A DNA stretch of 24,630 bases from an uncultured archaeon (GTDB taxonomy: Archaea; Thermoproteota; Nitrososphaeria; Nitrososphaerales; Nitrosopumilaceae), in assembly GCA_937896495.1 (NCBI GenBank), contig CALBNQ010000117.1:1-24630 (forward strand). The letters are read 5' to 3'. The notes beneath the pieces are model-generated. The model searched no databases. It was given only the letters and a program-made list of their open reading frames with translations, and was not told where the DNA came from. Below, piece after piece: positions 6,773 to 14,591 of the stretch (positions are counted from its first letter, which is position 1; each line of letters starts with the position of its first letter). The position numbers and the translations under genes are program-made.

Positions 6773-9700
6773 CTACTCAACTGAAATTCTTATTTTTTGA
6801 CCATCAATGTCGTCGTCTTTGTATTCTTTACATGATTGTTCAAAGTTCACTTGTTTTACTCGAACTAAAAATGCTAATTCTTTTGTTTTTTCTTTAATCA
6901 TTTCAAGTGATTCTTGTTCTAAATCTAGAATTGATGCAACATTTAATACATCTGTTGGATTGTACCCTCTTTCTTTTCTTAGGGTTTGTAATCTTCTTGC
7001 AATGTCTTTCACCAATCCCTTTGCCATCATTTCTTTATTTCTTGCAGTTGAAATAAACACAATGTAATTGTCTCTTTTTGCTACTGCAAAATTTTCAGAT
7101 GCATCAAAACTTACAACAAAATCTTCTTTATCTAGTGTAATAATTTCGCCATCTATATCAAAATTATATTTTCCATCTTTTTGTAATGCTGAAATAATTT
7201 CTTCAGGATCTATTTCTGTAAATGTACTTACTAATTTTCCCATGTGTTGTTTTGCTTTTGGGCCTATCTTTTTTCTTTCTAATTCTAACACTGTTTTTAC
7301 TGGCAAACCTAGTTTTTTTAATTCTAATAATTGCTCTAATCCTTCGTCTTTTTCTGTTTCAATAATGTTATATTTTTCAACATTTAATTGAGATTTTAAT
7401 AAATCTGATAATGATTCTAGTTTTACTTTTTGACTTTCTTTGACACAAATTTGTGCTTCATTAAGTGGCCATCTTCTTTTTAGTTTACCTTTCATTCTTG
7501 CAGCTGATGATATTGATACTATATCTTTCATAATGTCAAATGACTCTTCAATTTTTTCATTGACTAGAACTTCCTGATATTGAGGCCATTTATCAAGTAG
7601 AATGCTTTGTTTTCCATCAAATATTGCTTGATAAAGATATTCACTAGTAAATGGACATAATGGGTGAATGAGAATATCCAATGTTTTGAGTATTTCACTT
7701 AATACTGAATAGATTGCAAGTCGTCTTTCTTTCTTTTCTTCTGATTCATCCCATAACTCACCTCTTGTAATTGGAATGTAAATTTGACTTAGATTATTTA
7801 TGATAAAGTCATCTATTGCTTTTGCACTTTCATGAAATTTACAAGTTTCATTTTTGTGTGTAATTACTTGTGTCAATTTTTGAAGTTTTGATAATAACCA
7901 AATATCTGGTGATGTTAGTAGTTCATTTTGTTTTGCCCATTTTACTGTGTTTGTGTTGTCAAAATTATCGTATTCACTATTTTGTTTAAAGTACAGATGT
8001 AAATTATACAATGTATTAATTACTTGATATGGTCTTGACATTAATTCGTCTGTGCTAAAACTTAATGGCTCGATTGGACTTGCTTTCCACATAAAATAAA
8101 ATCTTATCAAATCTGCTGGATATTTTTGTAATAGTTCTGTACCATCCAAAACATTTCCTTTACTTTTACTCATCTTACCTCCTTTTTCATCTAACACATG
8201 TCCTTGAAACAAAAATGCTTTGTAGGGTGGTGTTGGATTATTGTTTAAAATTACATTTTCAATAAGTAATGTGTATGCCCACCCTCTAGTTTGATCAATT
8301 CCTTCAGTAAAGAATGGTGCTGGAATTTCCTTTACATATTCTTCATCTGTTAATGATGAATATGGTGCAGATCCACTATTGTGCCATGTATCTAAAACAT
8401 ATTCTTCTCTCTTTGTTTTGGTCCCATTACATTTTTTACATTTTACAGTAATGTTATCAATCCATGGTCTGTGTAATTCAAAGTCTGGTCCGTTTGGTAA
8501 TTTATCTGCCGCACCCACTATTTCTTTTCTTGTAAATAACCAATTCTTCTCACCACAATCTTCACAATTCCATACAGGCAATGGACAACCCCAAATTCTT
8601 TCTCGTGAAATACACCATGGATGTCTTTCTTTAATAATTCCAAGAAATCTGTTTTTTGGTTGCTCAAAAAAATACTCTACGCTATTTGCAGCATCAATTG
8701 CCTTATTATCTAATCTATCTAATTTGTAAAACCATCCCCTTCTTGCAAGCCATACAATTGGGTGATGTGATCTCCAACAAAGCGGATACTTGTGTTTTAT
8801 TTTTCCAATTTTTACCAAGGCCTCTTTTTCTTTTAGGTCCTCTACAATTGGTCTGTCTGCATCTCGTACAAACATTCCTTGATATTTTCCTGCATGTGCT
8901 GTGAATTTTACTTCATCATTAATGGGACTGAAAATTTTTACTTTTCTTTTATTTGCAATTTTGATATCTTCTTCACCATTGGCAGGAGATAGATGTACTA
9001 ATCCACTTCCTGTACTTGCATCAACAAATGATTCCGAAACTGCAACATGATAATTATCTGATTTTGCATATTCTTTTAATTCTGGAATCTCATTTAACAA
9101 TGGGTGGATGTATTTTTTACCTTCAAATTCTGAACCTTTTACTGTTTTCTCAATTTTATAATCTTCAATTTTCACCTCTACCATGAATTCTTTTAATCTT
9201 GTTTTTCCAATAATCCATGTTTCATTTTCAACTTTAACATATGCATAATCTTCTTTAGGCTGAAATCCTACCATTGCATCTGTAACTAAAGTAAATGGCA
9301 TGGTAGTCCATACTATCAAAAATGCATCTTCCTCTACTAATTTTACTTTGTAGTATAGTGATGGATCTTTTACTTCTTCATACCCTTGATTGACTTCTGC
9401 ATGACTTAGTGATGTTTGGCAACTAGGGCAATATGCAATTACAGTATAATCTTCTTCTAAAATTTTATTTTCATATGCTTTTTTTAATACTTGCCATTCC
9501 CTTTCAATAAACTCATCTCGAAATGTCCAGTATGCTTTTTCATGATTAAATGACATTCCAAGTAAAGTATCCACTTTAATCCAATCTTTGTTAAATCTCT
9601 CCACAACTTTTTTGCATTCTGAAACAATTCTCTCAATTCCAAATTCTTTGATTGCTTCTGTTTTTCCACCTGTAACTCCTAACTCTTTTTCAACTTGTAA

Positions 9701-9970
9701 TTCCACTGGTAATCCTTGAGTATCCCATCCTCCGTTGAATTCTATTTTTTTCCCTTGTAGTGTATTGAATCTGTACCATAAATCTTTGATAACTCTGCCT
9801 CGTAAATGCCCTGCATGTGGAATCCCATTCATTGTAGGTGGTCCTTCAATGAACCTGATTTTTTCTGATTTATCTGATGTAAAAATTAATTTTTCAATAT
9901 TGATGGACTTTACATATTCCTTAATTTCTGATTCTATTGCTTTTGCATCAAATTTTGTAGAAAACTCCAT
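6773..9970 (-). CDS. ileS: Isoleucyl-tRNA synthetase
   Basis: It charges tRNA-Ile with isoleucine in the cytoplasm. The 1065-residue protein is a class I synthetase of the long archaeal/eukaryotic kind. The HIGH signature is HAGH at 52-55, and KMSKS is at 599-603. Between them lie the CP1 editing domain and cysteine pairs (CPSC near 180, CEDC and CKKC near 470-510) that may hold zinc. The stretch WTTMPFTL near 220 belongs to the editing domain. The C-terminal ~400 residues are the helical anticodon-binding and extension domains. ATG 9970 follows a good AT box at 9994-10004. The gene is monocistronic and divergent from purD across a long gap. No sign of truncation. Confidence 0.97.
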   Translation of the reverse strand: MEFSTKFDAKAIESEIKEYVKSINIEKLIFTSDKSEKIRFIEGPPTMNGIPHAGHLRGRVIKDLWYRFNTLQGKKIEFNGGWDTQGLPVELQVEKELGVTGGKTEAIKEFGIERIVSECKKVVERFNKDWIKVDTLLGMSFNHEKAYWTFRDEFIEREWQVLKKAYENKILEEDYTVIAYCPSCQTSLSHAEVNQGYEEVKDPSLYYKVKLVEEDAFLIVWTTMPFTLVTDAMVGFQPKEDYAYVKVENETWIIGKTRLKEFMVEVKIEDYKIEKTVKGSEFEGKKYIHPLLNEIPELKEYAKSDNYHVAVSESFVDASTGSGLVHLSPANGEEDIKIANKRKVKIFSPINDEVKFTAHAGKYQGMFVRDADRPIVEDLKEKEALVKIGKIKHKYPLCWRSHHPIVWLARRGWFYKLDRLDNKAIDAANSVEYFFEQPKNRFLGIIKERHPWCISRERIWGCPLPVWNCEDCGEKNWLFTRKEIVGAADKLPNGPDFELHRPWIDNITVKCKKCNGTKTKREEYVLDTWHNSGSAPYSSLTDEEYVKEIPAPFFTEGIDQTRGWAYTLLIENVILNNNPTPPYKAFLFQGHVLDEKGGKMSKSKGNVLDGTELLQKYPADLIRFYFMWKASPIEPLSFSTDELMSRPYQVINTLYNLHLYFKQNSEYDNFDNTNTVKWAKQNELLTSPDIWLLSKLQKLTQVITHKNETCKFHESAKAIDDFIINNLSQIYIPITRGELWDESEEKKERRLAIYSVLSEILKTLDILIHPLCPFTSEYLYQAIFDGKQSILLDKWPQYQEVLVNEKIEESFDIMKDIVSISSAARMKGKLKRRWPLNEAQICVKESQKVKLESLSDLLKSQLNVEKYNIIETEKDEGLEQLLELKKLGLPVKTVLELERKKIGPKAKQHMGKLVSTFTEIDPEEIISALQKDGKYNFDIDGEIITLDKEDFVVSFDASENFAVAKRDNYIVFISTARNKEMMAKGLVKDIARRLQTLRKERGYNPTDVLNVASILDLEQESLEMIKEKTKELAFLVRVKQVNFEQSCKEYKDDDIDGQKIRISVE

Positions 9971-9993
9971 CTGGATTTTGATATGTATGTGGC

Positions 9994-10004
9994 ATTATAA
10001 AGCT
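9994..10004 (-). promoter_or_regulatory. TATA box of ileS
   Basis: AGCTTTATAAT on the minus strand, centred about 28 nt before the ATG at 9970, which implies a leaderless mRNA. Confidence 0.6.
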
Positions 10005-10022
10005 AAATTGGTTTAATGATGT

Positions 10023-10064
10023 TCAAATGTTTCATCAAACCCATCAAATGTTTCATCAAACCCA
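10023..10064. repeat. Two perfect 21-bp tandem copies
   Basis: Bases 10023-10043 and 10044-10064 are identical. Each copy contains TCAAATG followed by TTTCATCAAACCCA. There are only two units and no spacer. The core ATCAAATG/TCATCAAA recurs as its reverse complement about 100 bp further on. Confidence 0.85.
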
Positions 10065-10133
10065 CTTTTTTTACAATCTAATCTGAATCGTGCGTAAATA
10101 CAACTATGTAGATAATCCAGTCATTTAATGACA

Positions 10134-10172
10134 CACTTGACACATTTGATGATGTATTTGATGCACTTGATG
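10134..10172. repeat. Cluster of four TTGAT motifs inverted relative to the 10023-10064 repeat
   Basis: ACTTGA (10135), ATTTGAT (10144), ATTTGAT (10156) and ACTTGAT (10165) lie at 9-, 12- and 9-bp steps. The stretch 10146-10164 is the reverse complement of 10042-10060 at 15 of 19 positions, so the two clusters could pair into a long imperfect hairpin or act as paired protein sites. Confidence 0.6.
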
Positions 10173-10525
10173 AAATTTCTTGTAATTAGTTCATTGAGAT
10201 TTCAATAAACCTTAACATTTTTTTAAATTCAATAAAATATTCTGTTGTCAATCACTTGCTCTAATTGACCCTCATTTCATTGAGAAAATGACATCTACAA
10301 CAAATTACATTCTAACTGAGATTCAATCACTGAGAATGACTATGTCTAATTGTTCTTTTTTCTTTTCGATTCTAATTTATGGTATTTAGTAAATAATATG
10401 CCATTTCATAAACACATTCAACAAAATGAAAAATACTCTTTTGTCTAATCAGTGAACCATACAATAAATTCATTAAATGAATAACTTCTTTTTGAATACT
10501 GAATTTTGTGATATGTGATAATTGA

Positions 10526-10535
10526 ATTATATAAT
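10526..10535 (+). promoter_or_regulatory. TATA box of purD
   Basis: ATTATATAAT is centred about 26 nt before the purD ATG at 10556, a textbook position for a leaderless archaeal transcript. Confidence 0.65.
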
Positions 10536-10555
10536 TGGGTTATGGATAATTTTTA

Positions 10556-11818
10556 ATGGTAAATGTTCTGATAGTTGGTTCAGGTGGACGTGAACATGCA
10601 TTATCTTGGAAACTCTCTCAAAGTGATAAAGTTGAAACTGTTTTCACTGCTCCTGGAAATGGTGGTACTGAAAATAATATTCCAATAAACATTGATGATT
10701 TAGATGGATTAGCAGATTTTGCCCAAAAAAACAATTGTTTTACAATAGTTGGACCTGAAGATCCATTAGCTGCAGGAATTGTTGATAAATTTAATCAACG
10801 TAATCTCAAAATTTTTGGTCCATCTAAGCTTGCCGCACAACTTGAGTCCAGTAAGATCTGGGCTAAAAATTTTATGAAACGAAATAATATCCCATCAGCC
10901 AAATTTGAAATCTTTGATGATGCTCAAAAAGCTCAAGATTATGTAAAATCTCTTGATTACAATGTAGTGGTAAAGGCTGACGGTCTTGCTGCTGGAAAAG
11001 GTGTTATTGTTTGTAATAGTAATGATGATGCAATATCTGCTATTCAAACAATTTTAGTCAAAAAGACATTTGGTGATGCTGGAAACAAAATCATTATTGA
11101 AGAACGAATAGATGGAATTGAGGCATCATACATTGCATTATCTGATGGTGAAATTGCAATTCCAATGGCAACCAGCCAAGATCATAAAAGAATTTTTGAT
11201 AATGATAAAGGTCCTAACACTGGTGGCATGGGTGCATATTCCCCAACACCAATTATTGGTGATGTATTGGCAAAAAAAATACAAGAAAAAATTATTGATA
11301 AAACAATTCAATCTATGAAAAATGAAGGGATTGTTTTCAAGGGATTTTTGTATGCTGGAATAATGCTTAGAGATGGAGAGCCATATGTTTTAGAATATAA
11401 TGTAAGAATGGGTGATCCTGAATGCCAACCCATCACAATGAGAATGGATTTTGATTTGTATGATTATTTTGCTGCAAGTGTTGATGGCAATTTGTCTTCT
11501 ATGCCTTTAACATCTTGGAAAAATCAATTTGCAGTATGTGTTGTTTTAGCATCAAAGGGATATCCCGAATCATATGTAACAAATGAAGAAATTTCTGGAT
11601 TTGATTCTATTTCCAATAAATCATATGTATTTCATGCAGGTACAAAAAATTCTAATGGAAAAATATTTTCAAATGGTGGACGTATTTTGGGAGTTACTGC
11701 CTTGGGTAATTCTTTAGAGTCAGCAATTAAAAATGCATATGATGCTGCAGATCAGATCTCTTGGACTAGTAAGTATCATAGAAATGATATTGGAAAAAAA
11801 GGTCTAACTTACCTCTGA
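10556..11818 (+). CDS. purD: Phosphoribosylamine-glycine ligase (GAR synthetase)
   Basis: PurD joins phosphoribosylamine and glycine with ATP to form GAR, the second step of purine synthesis. The 420-residue length matches the stand-alone family. The N-terminal domain opens with VLIVGSGGREHALSWKL; the ATP-grasp domain follows from about residue 100, with VVKADGLAAGKGV near 140 and GGMGAYSP near 223 as nucleotide and metal loops and the E-x-N-x-R-x-G-D-P-E motif near 280-290. The C-terminal domain has the HAGT and NGGRILGVT signatures. ATG 10556 is placed by the TATA box at 10526-10535. Its 3' end overlaps the convergent 5-formyl-THF cyclo-ligase gene by 10 bp. The product GAR is the substrate of PurN encoded nearby. 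Confidence 0.97.
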   Translation: MVNVLIVGSGGREHALSWKLSQSDKVETVFTAPGNGGTENNIPINIDDLDGLADFAQKNNCFTIVGPEDPLAAGIVDKFNQRNLKIFGPSKLAAQLESSKIWAKNFMKRNNIPSAKFEIFDDAQKAQDYVKSLDYNVVVKADGLAAGKGVIVCNSNDDAISAIQTILVKKTFGDAGNKIIIEERIDGIEASYIALSDGEIAIPMATSQDHKRIFDNDKGPNTGGMGAYSPTPIIGDVLAKKIQEKIIDKTIQSMKNEGIVFKGFLYAGIMLRDGEPYVLEYNVRMGDPECQPITMRMDFDLYDYFAASVDGNLSSMPLTSWKNQFAVCVVLASKGYPESYVTNEEISGFDSISNKSYVFHAGTKNSNGKIFSNGGRILGVTALGNSLESAIKNAYDAADQISWTSKYHRNDIGKKGLTYL

Positions 11819-12372
11819 ATTTTCTGAATTTTATCTTCTGTTACAATCCAATCCATTAAAACATCATGTTCCAATTTTGGAATATTTTTTAAAATTTGTT
11901 TTTCTAAAACTAATGAAATTGCAGTAATTTTATGTGATGATAAAAATCTGTCATAAAACCCATGACCGTACCCTAATCTGACCCCTGTTTGAGATATTCC
12001 AACTGTTGGAACTAAAATTACATCTAGATTGTTATCTGTTGGACATGTTTCATTAGGCTCCATAATATCATAATTTCCTGTTTCCATACTTGAAAAATCT
12101 GATATTTTTCTAAATTCTATATTTTTTCCAATAATCTTGGGCAGAAACACCTCCTTTCCATTACTAATTAATTCTTGAATGATATCTTGTGTGAAAATTT
12201 CACTTCCTATTGGATAATACAATCCAATTTTTTGTGCATTTTTAAAAGCAAAAATCCTTCCAATTCTTTTATGTATTTTTTGACTGGCAATTTTTAACAT
12301 ATCATGTGATGTGTTGTCTCTTTTTTCTAAAAGATTTTTTCTAAGTGATTTCTTTTTTTCACTATCTTCCAA
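11809..12372 (-). CDS. 5-formyltetrahydrofolate cyclo-ligase
   Basis: This 187-residue enzyme (MTHFS/YgfA family) uses ATP to turn 5-formyl-THF into 5,10-methenyl-THF, returning a dead-end folate to the one-carbon pool. The family features are the basic N terminus (KKKSLRKNLLEKRDN), the IGLYYPIGSEI strand, and the C-terminal GVRLGYGHGFYDRFL motif that binds ATP and folate. The start is TTG at 12372, overlapping the 3' end of folD by 11 bp, so the two are one transcript and presumably translationally coupled. It converges on purD. Together with folD and purN it indicates a tetrahydrofolate-type one-carbon system. The start codon is the least certain point. Confidence 0.92.
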   Translation of the reverse strand: MEDSEKKKSLRKNLLEKRDNTSHDMLKIASQKIHKRIGRIFAFKNAQKIGLYYPIGSEIFTQDIIQELISNGKEVFLPKIIGKNIEFRKISDFSSMETGNYDIMEPNETCPTDNNLDVILVPTVGISQTGVRLGYGHGFYDRFLSSHKITAISLVLEKQILKNIPKLEHDVLMDWIVTEDKIQKIQR

Positions 12373-13225
12373 TTTGACTACTCAATGATGCTGCAGTTAT
12401 TGTATTTTTTAGTAACATTGCAACAGTCATTGGACCCACTCCTCCTGGAACTGGTGTTGCAAAAGATGCTTTTTCAATTATTTTTTCATAATCTACATCC
12501 CCTACTAATTTATCTTGAAATCTTGATATTGCAACATCAATTATGATTGCTTTATCTTTTATCATGTCTGATGTTAATGTGAATTTGTTTCTATCTCCTA
12601 CTGCTGTAATTATGATGTCTGCTGATTGACAGAATCCCTTTAAATTTTTTGTTCTTGAATGACATGTAATTACAGTTGCATTTTTTTCTAACAGTAAATG
12701 ATACAGTGGTTTTCCTACTAGGTTACTTCTGTTAATTAATACAATATTTTTCCCTTCCAAATCAATATTATGATAATCAAACATTTCCATAATTCCTGAT
12801 GGTGTACATGCAACTAATGCTGCTTTTTTCATTGTTAACAATCCTGCATTATGTGGTGTTAACCCATCCACATCTTTTAGCGGTGAGATTCTTGATGTGG
12901 TGGAAAATTCATCTAATTGTTTAGGTAATGGTAATTGTACTAAAATTCCATGAACTGAATTATCTTTGTTCAAATTTTCAATAATTTCATTTATTTGAAT
13001 TTGTGTAGTATTTACATCTAATTTGTGATCTTTTGTGATAATTCCCACTTCTTCGCATGCTCTGTGTTTATTTTTTACATATGTGGCTGATGCTGGATCT
13101 ACTCCTACAAGTATTGTTGCCAGGCACGGACTGATTCCTTGAGTTTTTAACTCATGAACGGCTTTTTTGACCCTATCTTTGACTGATTGGGCAATTATTT
13201 TTCCATCAATTTTGATGCCTGCCAT
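12362..13225 (-). CDS. folD: Methylene-THF dehydrogenase / methenyl-THF cyclohydrolase
   Basis: FolD is bifunctional: it oxidises 5,10-methylene-THF with NAD(P)+ and hydrolyses methenyl-THF to 10-formyl-THF. The length of 287 residues is typical. The catalytic Tyr/Lys region is GVDPASATYVKNKHRACEEVGI-like near residues 42-62, the VQLPLP motif lies near 100, the dinucleotide loop INRSNLVGKP near 166, and the C-terminal signature PVPGGVGPMTVAML near 260. ATG 13225 is preceded by an AT box at 13245-13256 centred 25 nt away. It leads a two-gene operon with the cyclo-ligase. The 10-formyl-THF it makes is the co-substrate of PurN, encoded about 0.7 kb away. Confidence 0.97.
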   Translation of the reverse strand: MAGIKIDGKIIAQSVKDRVKKAVHELKTQGISPCLATILVGVDPASATYVKNKHRACEEVGIITKDHKLDVNTTQIQINEIIENLNKDNSVHGILVQLPLPKQLDEFSTTSRISPLKDVDGLTPHNAGLLTMKKAALVACTPSGIMEMFDYHNIDLEGKNIVLINRSNLVGKPLYHLLLEKNATVITCHSRTKNLKGFCQSADIIITAVGDRNKFTLTSDMIKDKAIIIDVAISRFQDKLVGDVDYEKIIEKASFATPVPGGVGPMTVAMLLKNTITAASLSSQIGR

Positions 13226-13244
13226 GGTCTGATTTTGATTTTTT

Positions 13245-13256
13245 GGTATTTAATTC
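13245..13256 (-). promoter_or_regulatory. TATA box of folD
   Basis: GAATTAAATACC on the minus strand, centred about 25 nt before the folD ATG. It lies inside the longest possible reading frame of the divergent ABM gene, which is one argument against that gene's far-upstream starts. Confidence 0.5.
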
Positions 13257-13317
13257 TTGGAATCCTTCTATGAATATCTTAGAAAAGAAATTAAATGGCA
13301 ATTTTTTCAATTATGAC

Positions 13318-13602
13318 ATGTTTGTAATGATCGCAGACGTTCAACTCAAAGACGGAGCAGAAGATGATTTCAAAAGTTGGTTTTCTGAATCAAATAAGGT
13401 CTTATCTGATTTTCCTGGATTTGTTTCCAGAAAATTTCTAAAAGCCCCTGATGGAAGCTATAGGATTGTTGTAGAGCATGAAAGTAAAGAAACTTTCATC
13501 AAAATGCATAACAGTCCTGAACATGAGAAACTTCATCCAGCTGGTCATGCTTTTATGAGTGAACCGCCACAAAGAAAAACCTACACAGTAGCTGCAGAAT
13601 AA
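13318..13602 (+). CDS. ABM-fold (antibiotic biosynthesis monooxygenase-like) protein
   Basis: The 94-residue product has the pattern of a dimeric alpha/beta ABM domain: a first strand MIADVQLKDG, a helix FKSWFSESNKVL, the FPGF turn, a second strand pair (RKFLKAPDGSYRIVVEHES) and a helix with HNSPEHEKLH. Members include heme-degrading and quinol monooxygenases, but also many proteins of unknown role. The frame extends upstream to ATG 13270 and TTG 13243; I prefer ATG 13318 because the domain begins right there, and an AT-rich AAATTAAATG sits about 26 nt upstream. The stop is two bases before the cupin gene start, so the two form an operon. Substrate unknown. Confidence 0.82.
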   Translation: MFVMIADVQLKDGAEDDFKSWFSESNKVLSDFPGFVSRKFLKAPDGSYRIVVEHESKETFIKMHNSPEHEKLHPAGHAFMSEPPQRKTYTVAAE

Positions 13603-13604
13603 AA

Positions 13605-13925
13605 TTGAAATTAGATTTTGATTTATCTTCTTATTTGGAGAAGATTAAAAAAAGCAGTTCATATTTTCATACTTTTATTAATCGAGATAGTTTAGCTGTT
13701 GGTCTTTTGGTTTTACAGTCTGGAGAAGAAGACACACAAATACCTCATTCAAATGATGAAGTATATCTGATTATTTCCGGTGATGGGTTTTTGAGAATTA
13801 AAAACAAAGATTACCCTGTCTCAAAAGACAAATTATTTTTTGTTGCCAAAAACGTTGAACATTTTTTTCATAGTAATACTCATGAACTTAGAGTATTGTA
13901 TTTTTTTGGTGGCCCTGATAATTAG
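13605..13925 (+). CDS. Small cupin-domain protein
   Basis: A 106-residue single-domain cupin. The first motif is recognisable around residues 42-60 (a Gly, a His at PHSNDEVY, a Glu and YLIISGDGFLRI) and the second around 75-90 (FFVAKNVEHFFHS), together offering His/Glu metal ligands. Such small cupins bind a metal and act as isomerases, dioxygenases or sensors. The start is TTG at 13605, two bases after the ABM gene stop, so they are co-transcribed. No Shine-Dalgarno is visible, so translation probably depends on coupling. Its end overlaps the convergent purN stop by four bases. Specific function is not readable. Confidence 0.82.
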   Translation: MKLDFDLSSYLEKIKKSSSYFHTFINRDSLAVGLLVLQSGEEDTQIPHSNDEVYLIISGDGFLRIKNKDYPVSKDKLFFVAKNVEHFFHSNTHELRVLYFFGGPDN

Positions 13926-14536
13926 CTGATTATTGTTTTTCTTCCTAAAACTTTGATTCTTCTTCTTGCAAAAAGATTCACTGCTTCAGGATAAATTTTA
14001 TGTTCTTCTTTTAGAATTCTTTTTGACAATGTTTCTTCTGTATCATCTTCTTTGACTTTGACTACTGCTTGTATGATTACAGGACCTGTATCTATCCCTG
14101 CATCTACAAAATGCACTGTACAGCCTGAATATTTTGCACCATACTCTAATGCTTGTTTTTGTGAATGCAGTCCTGGGAATGCAGGTAAAAGTGCTGGATG
14201 AATATTGATGATTCTATTCTTGTACTTTTTTACAAATTCTGGACTAATTATTCTCATAAATCCTGCAAGACATACTAACCCATTTTTTTGAGTTACCCCG
14301 TGTTTTGATAAAACTGATATTATTTTTTTGTCATATTCTACTCTGCTTTTACATTCTTTATTTTCAATGACTTCTATTTTCACTCCTAACTTTTGCGCAA
14401 CTTTGAGACCTTTTGCATCATGTTTATTTGAAATGACTATTGCTGGATTTATTGGAATTTTCTTTTTAGAAATTGCTTTTAGGATGTACTCCATATTGCT
14501 TCCACGACCTGAGATTAAAATTCCTAGATTTAGCAA
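13922..14536 (-). CDS. purN: Phosphoribosylglycinamide formyltransferase
   Basis: PurN transfers the formyl group of 10-formyl-THF to GAR, the third step of purine synthesis. The 204-residue length fits. The N terminus reads MLNLGILISGRGSNMEYIL with the phosphate-binding GRGSN; the catalytic Asn-x-His is in NIHPALLPAFPG near residue 110, and the catalytic Asp in DAGIDTGPVI near 145. The start is TTG at 14536: an in-frame TAG lies immediately upstream, and the next ATG is inside the GRGSNM motif, so TTG is the only possible start. It shares an AT box at 14563-14571 with the divergent nuclease gene. It completes the local set purD, folD, cyclo-ligase, purN. Confidence 0.96.
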   Translation of the reverse strand: MLNLGILISGRGSNMEYILKAISKKKIPINPAIVISNKHDAKGLKVAQKLGVKIEVIENKECKSRVEYDKKIISVLSKHGVTQKNGLVCLAGFMRIISPEFVKKYKNRIINIHPALLPAFPGLHSQKQALEYGAKYSGCTVHFVDAGIDTGPVIIQAVVKVKEDDTEETLSKRILKEEHKIYPEAVNLFARRRIKVLGRKTIIS

Positions 14537-14562
14537 CTAGTCAATACTTGATCAAACCTGCA

Positions 14563-14571
14563 ATTTATATC
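14563..14571. promoter_or_regulatory. AT box shared by divergent purN and MBL nuclease gene
   Basis: ATTTATATC is the only TATA-like element in the 55-bp gap. Its centre is about 31 nt from the purN TTG and 25 nt from the TTG of the + strand gene, so it may serve both directions. Confidence 0.45.
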
Positions 14572-14591
14572 AAATTCGTATTTTTTCAATT

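Larger units (their letters stand above)
9971..10555. other. 585-bp gene-free region rich in repeats and palindromes
   Basis: No convincing gene lies between divergent ileS and purD. Besides the two promoters it holds a 21-bp tandem repeat (10023-10064), an inverted cluster of related motifs at 10134-10172, the palindromes GTCATTTAATGAC (10120-10132), TATTTAGTAAATA (10383-10395) and ATTCATTAAATGAAT (10468-10482), and two copies of TCATTGAGA (10191, 10277). A T-rich TTCTTTTTTCTTTT near 10350 could end a + strand RNA. This is much longer than the other divergent gaps in the window, which are about 20-60 bp. Confidence 0.7.

Noticed and set aside
8379..8729. 116-codon + strand frame inside ileS
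   Set aside because: Antisense to the conserved IleRS coding sequence, with no own promoter or recognisable motif.
10019..10081. 20-codon ORF over the 21-bp tandem repeat, giving a repeated seven-residue unit
   Set aside because: It is in frame only because the repeat unit is a multiple of three; it is very short, Cys/Phe/Lys-rich and lacks a promoter at the right distance on the + strand.
10023..10172. CRISPR-like array
   Set aside because: Only two adjacent units without spacers, and the other motif copies are degenerate and inverted.
10148..10174. C/D box sRNA suggested by two TGATGA boxes
   Set aside because: The nearest CTGA boxes are about 140 bp away, too far for a normal archaeal C/D guide RNA, and no flanking terminal stem is visible.
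13243..13317. N-terminal extension of the ABM gene from TTG 13243 or ATG 13270
   Set aside because: The extension lies over the folD promoter, is not part of the ABM fold and would place the start too close to any AT box.
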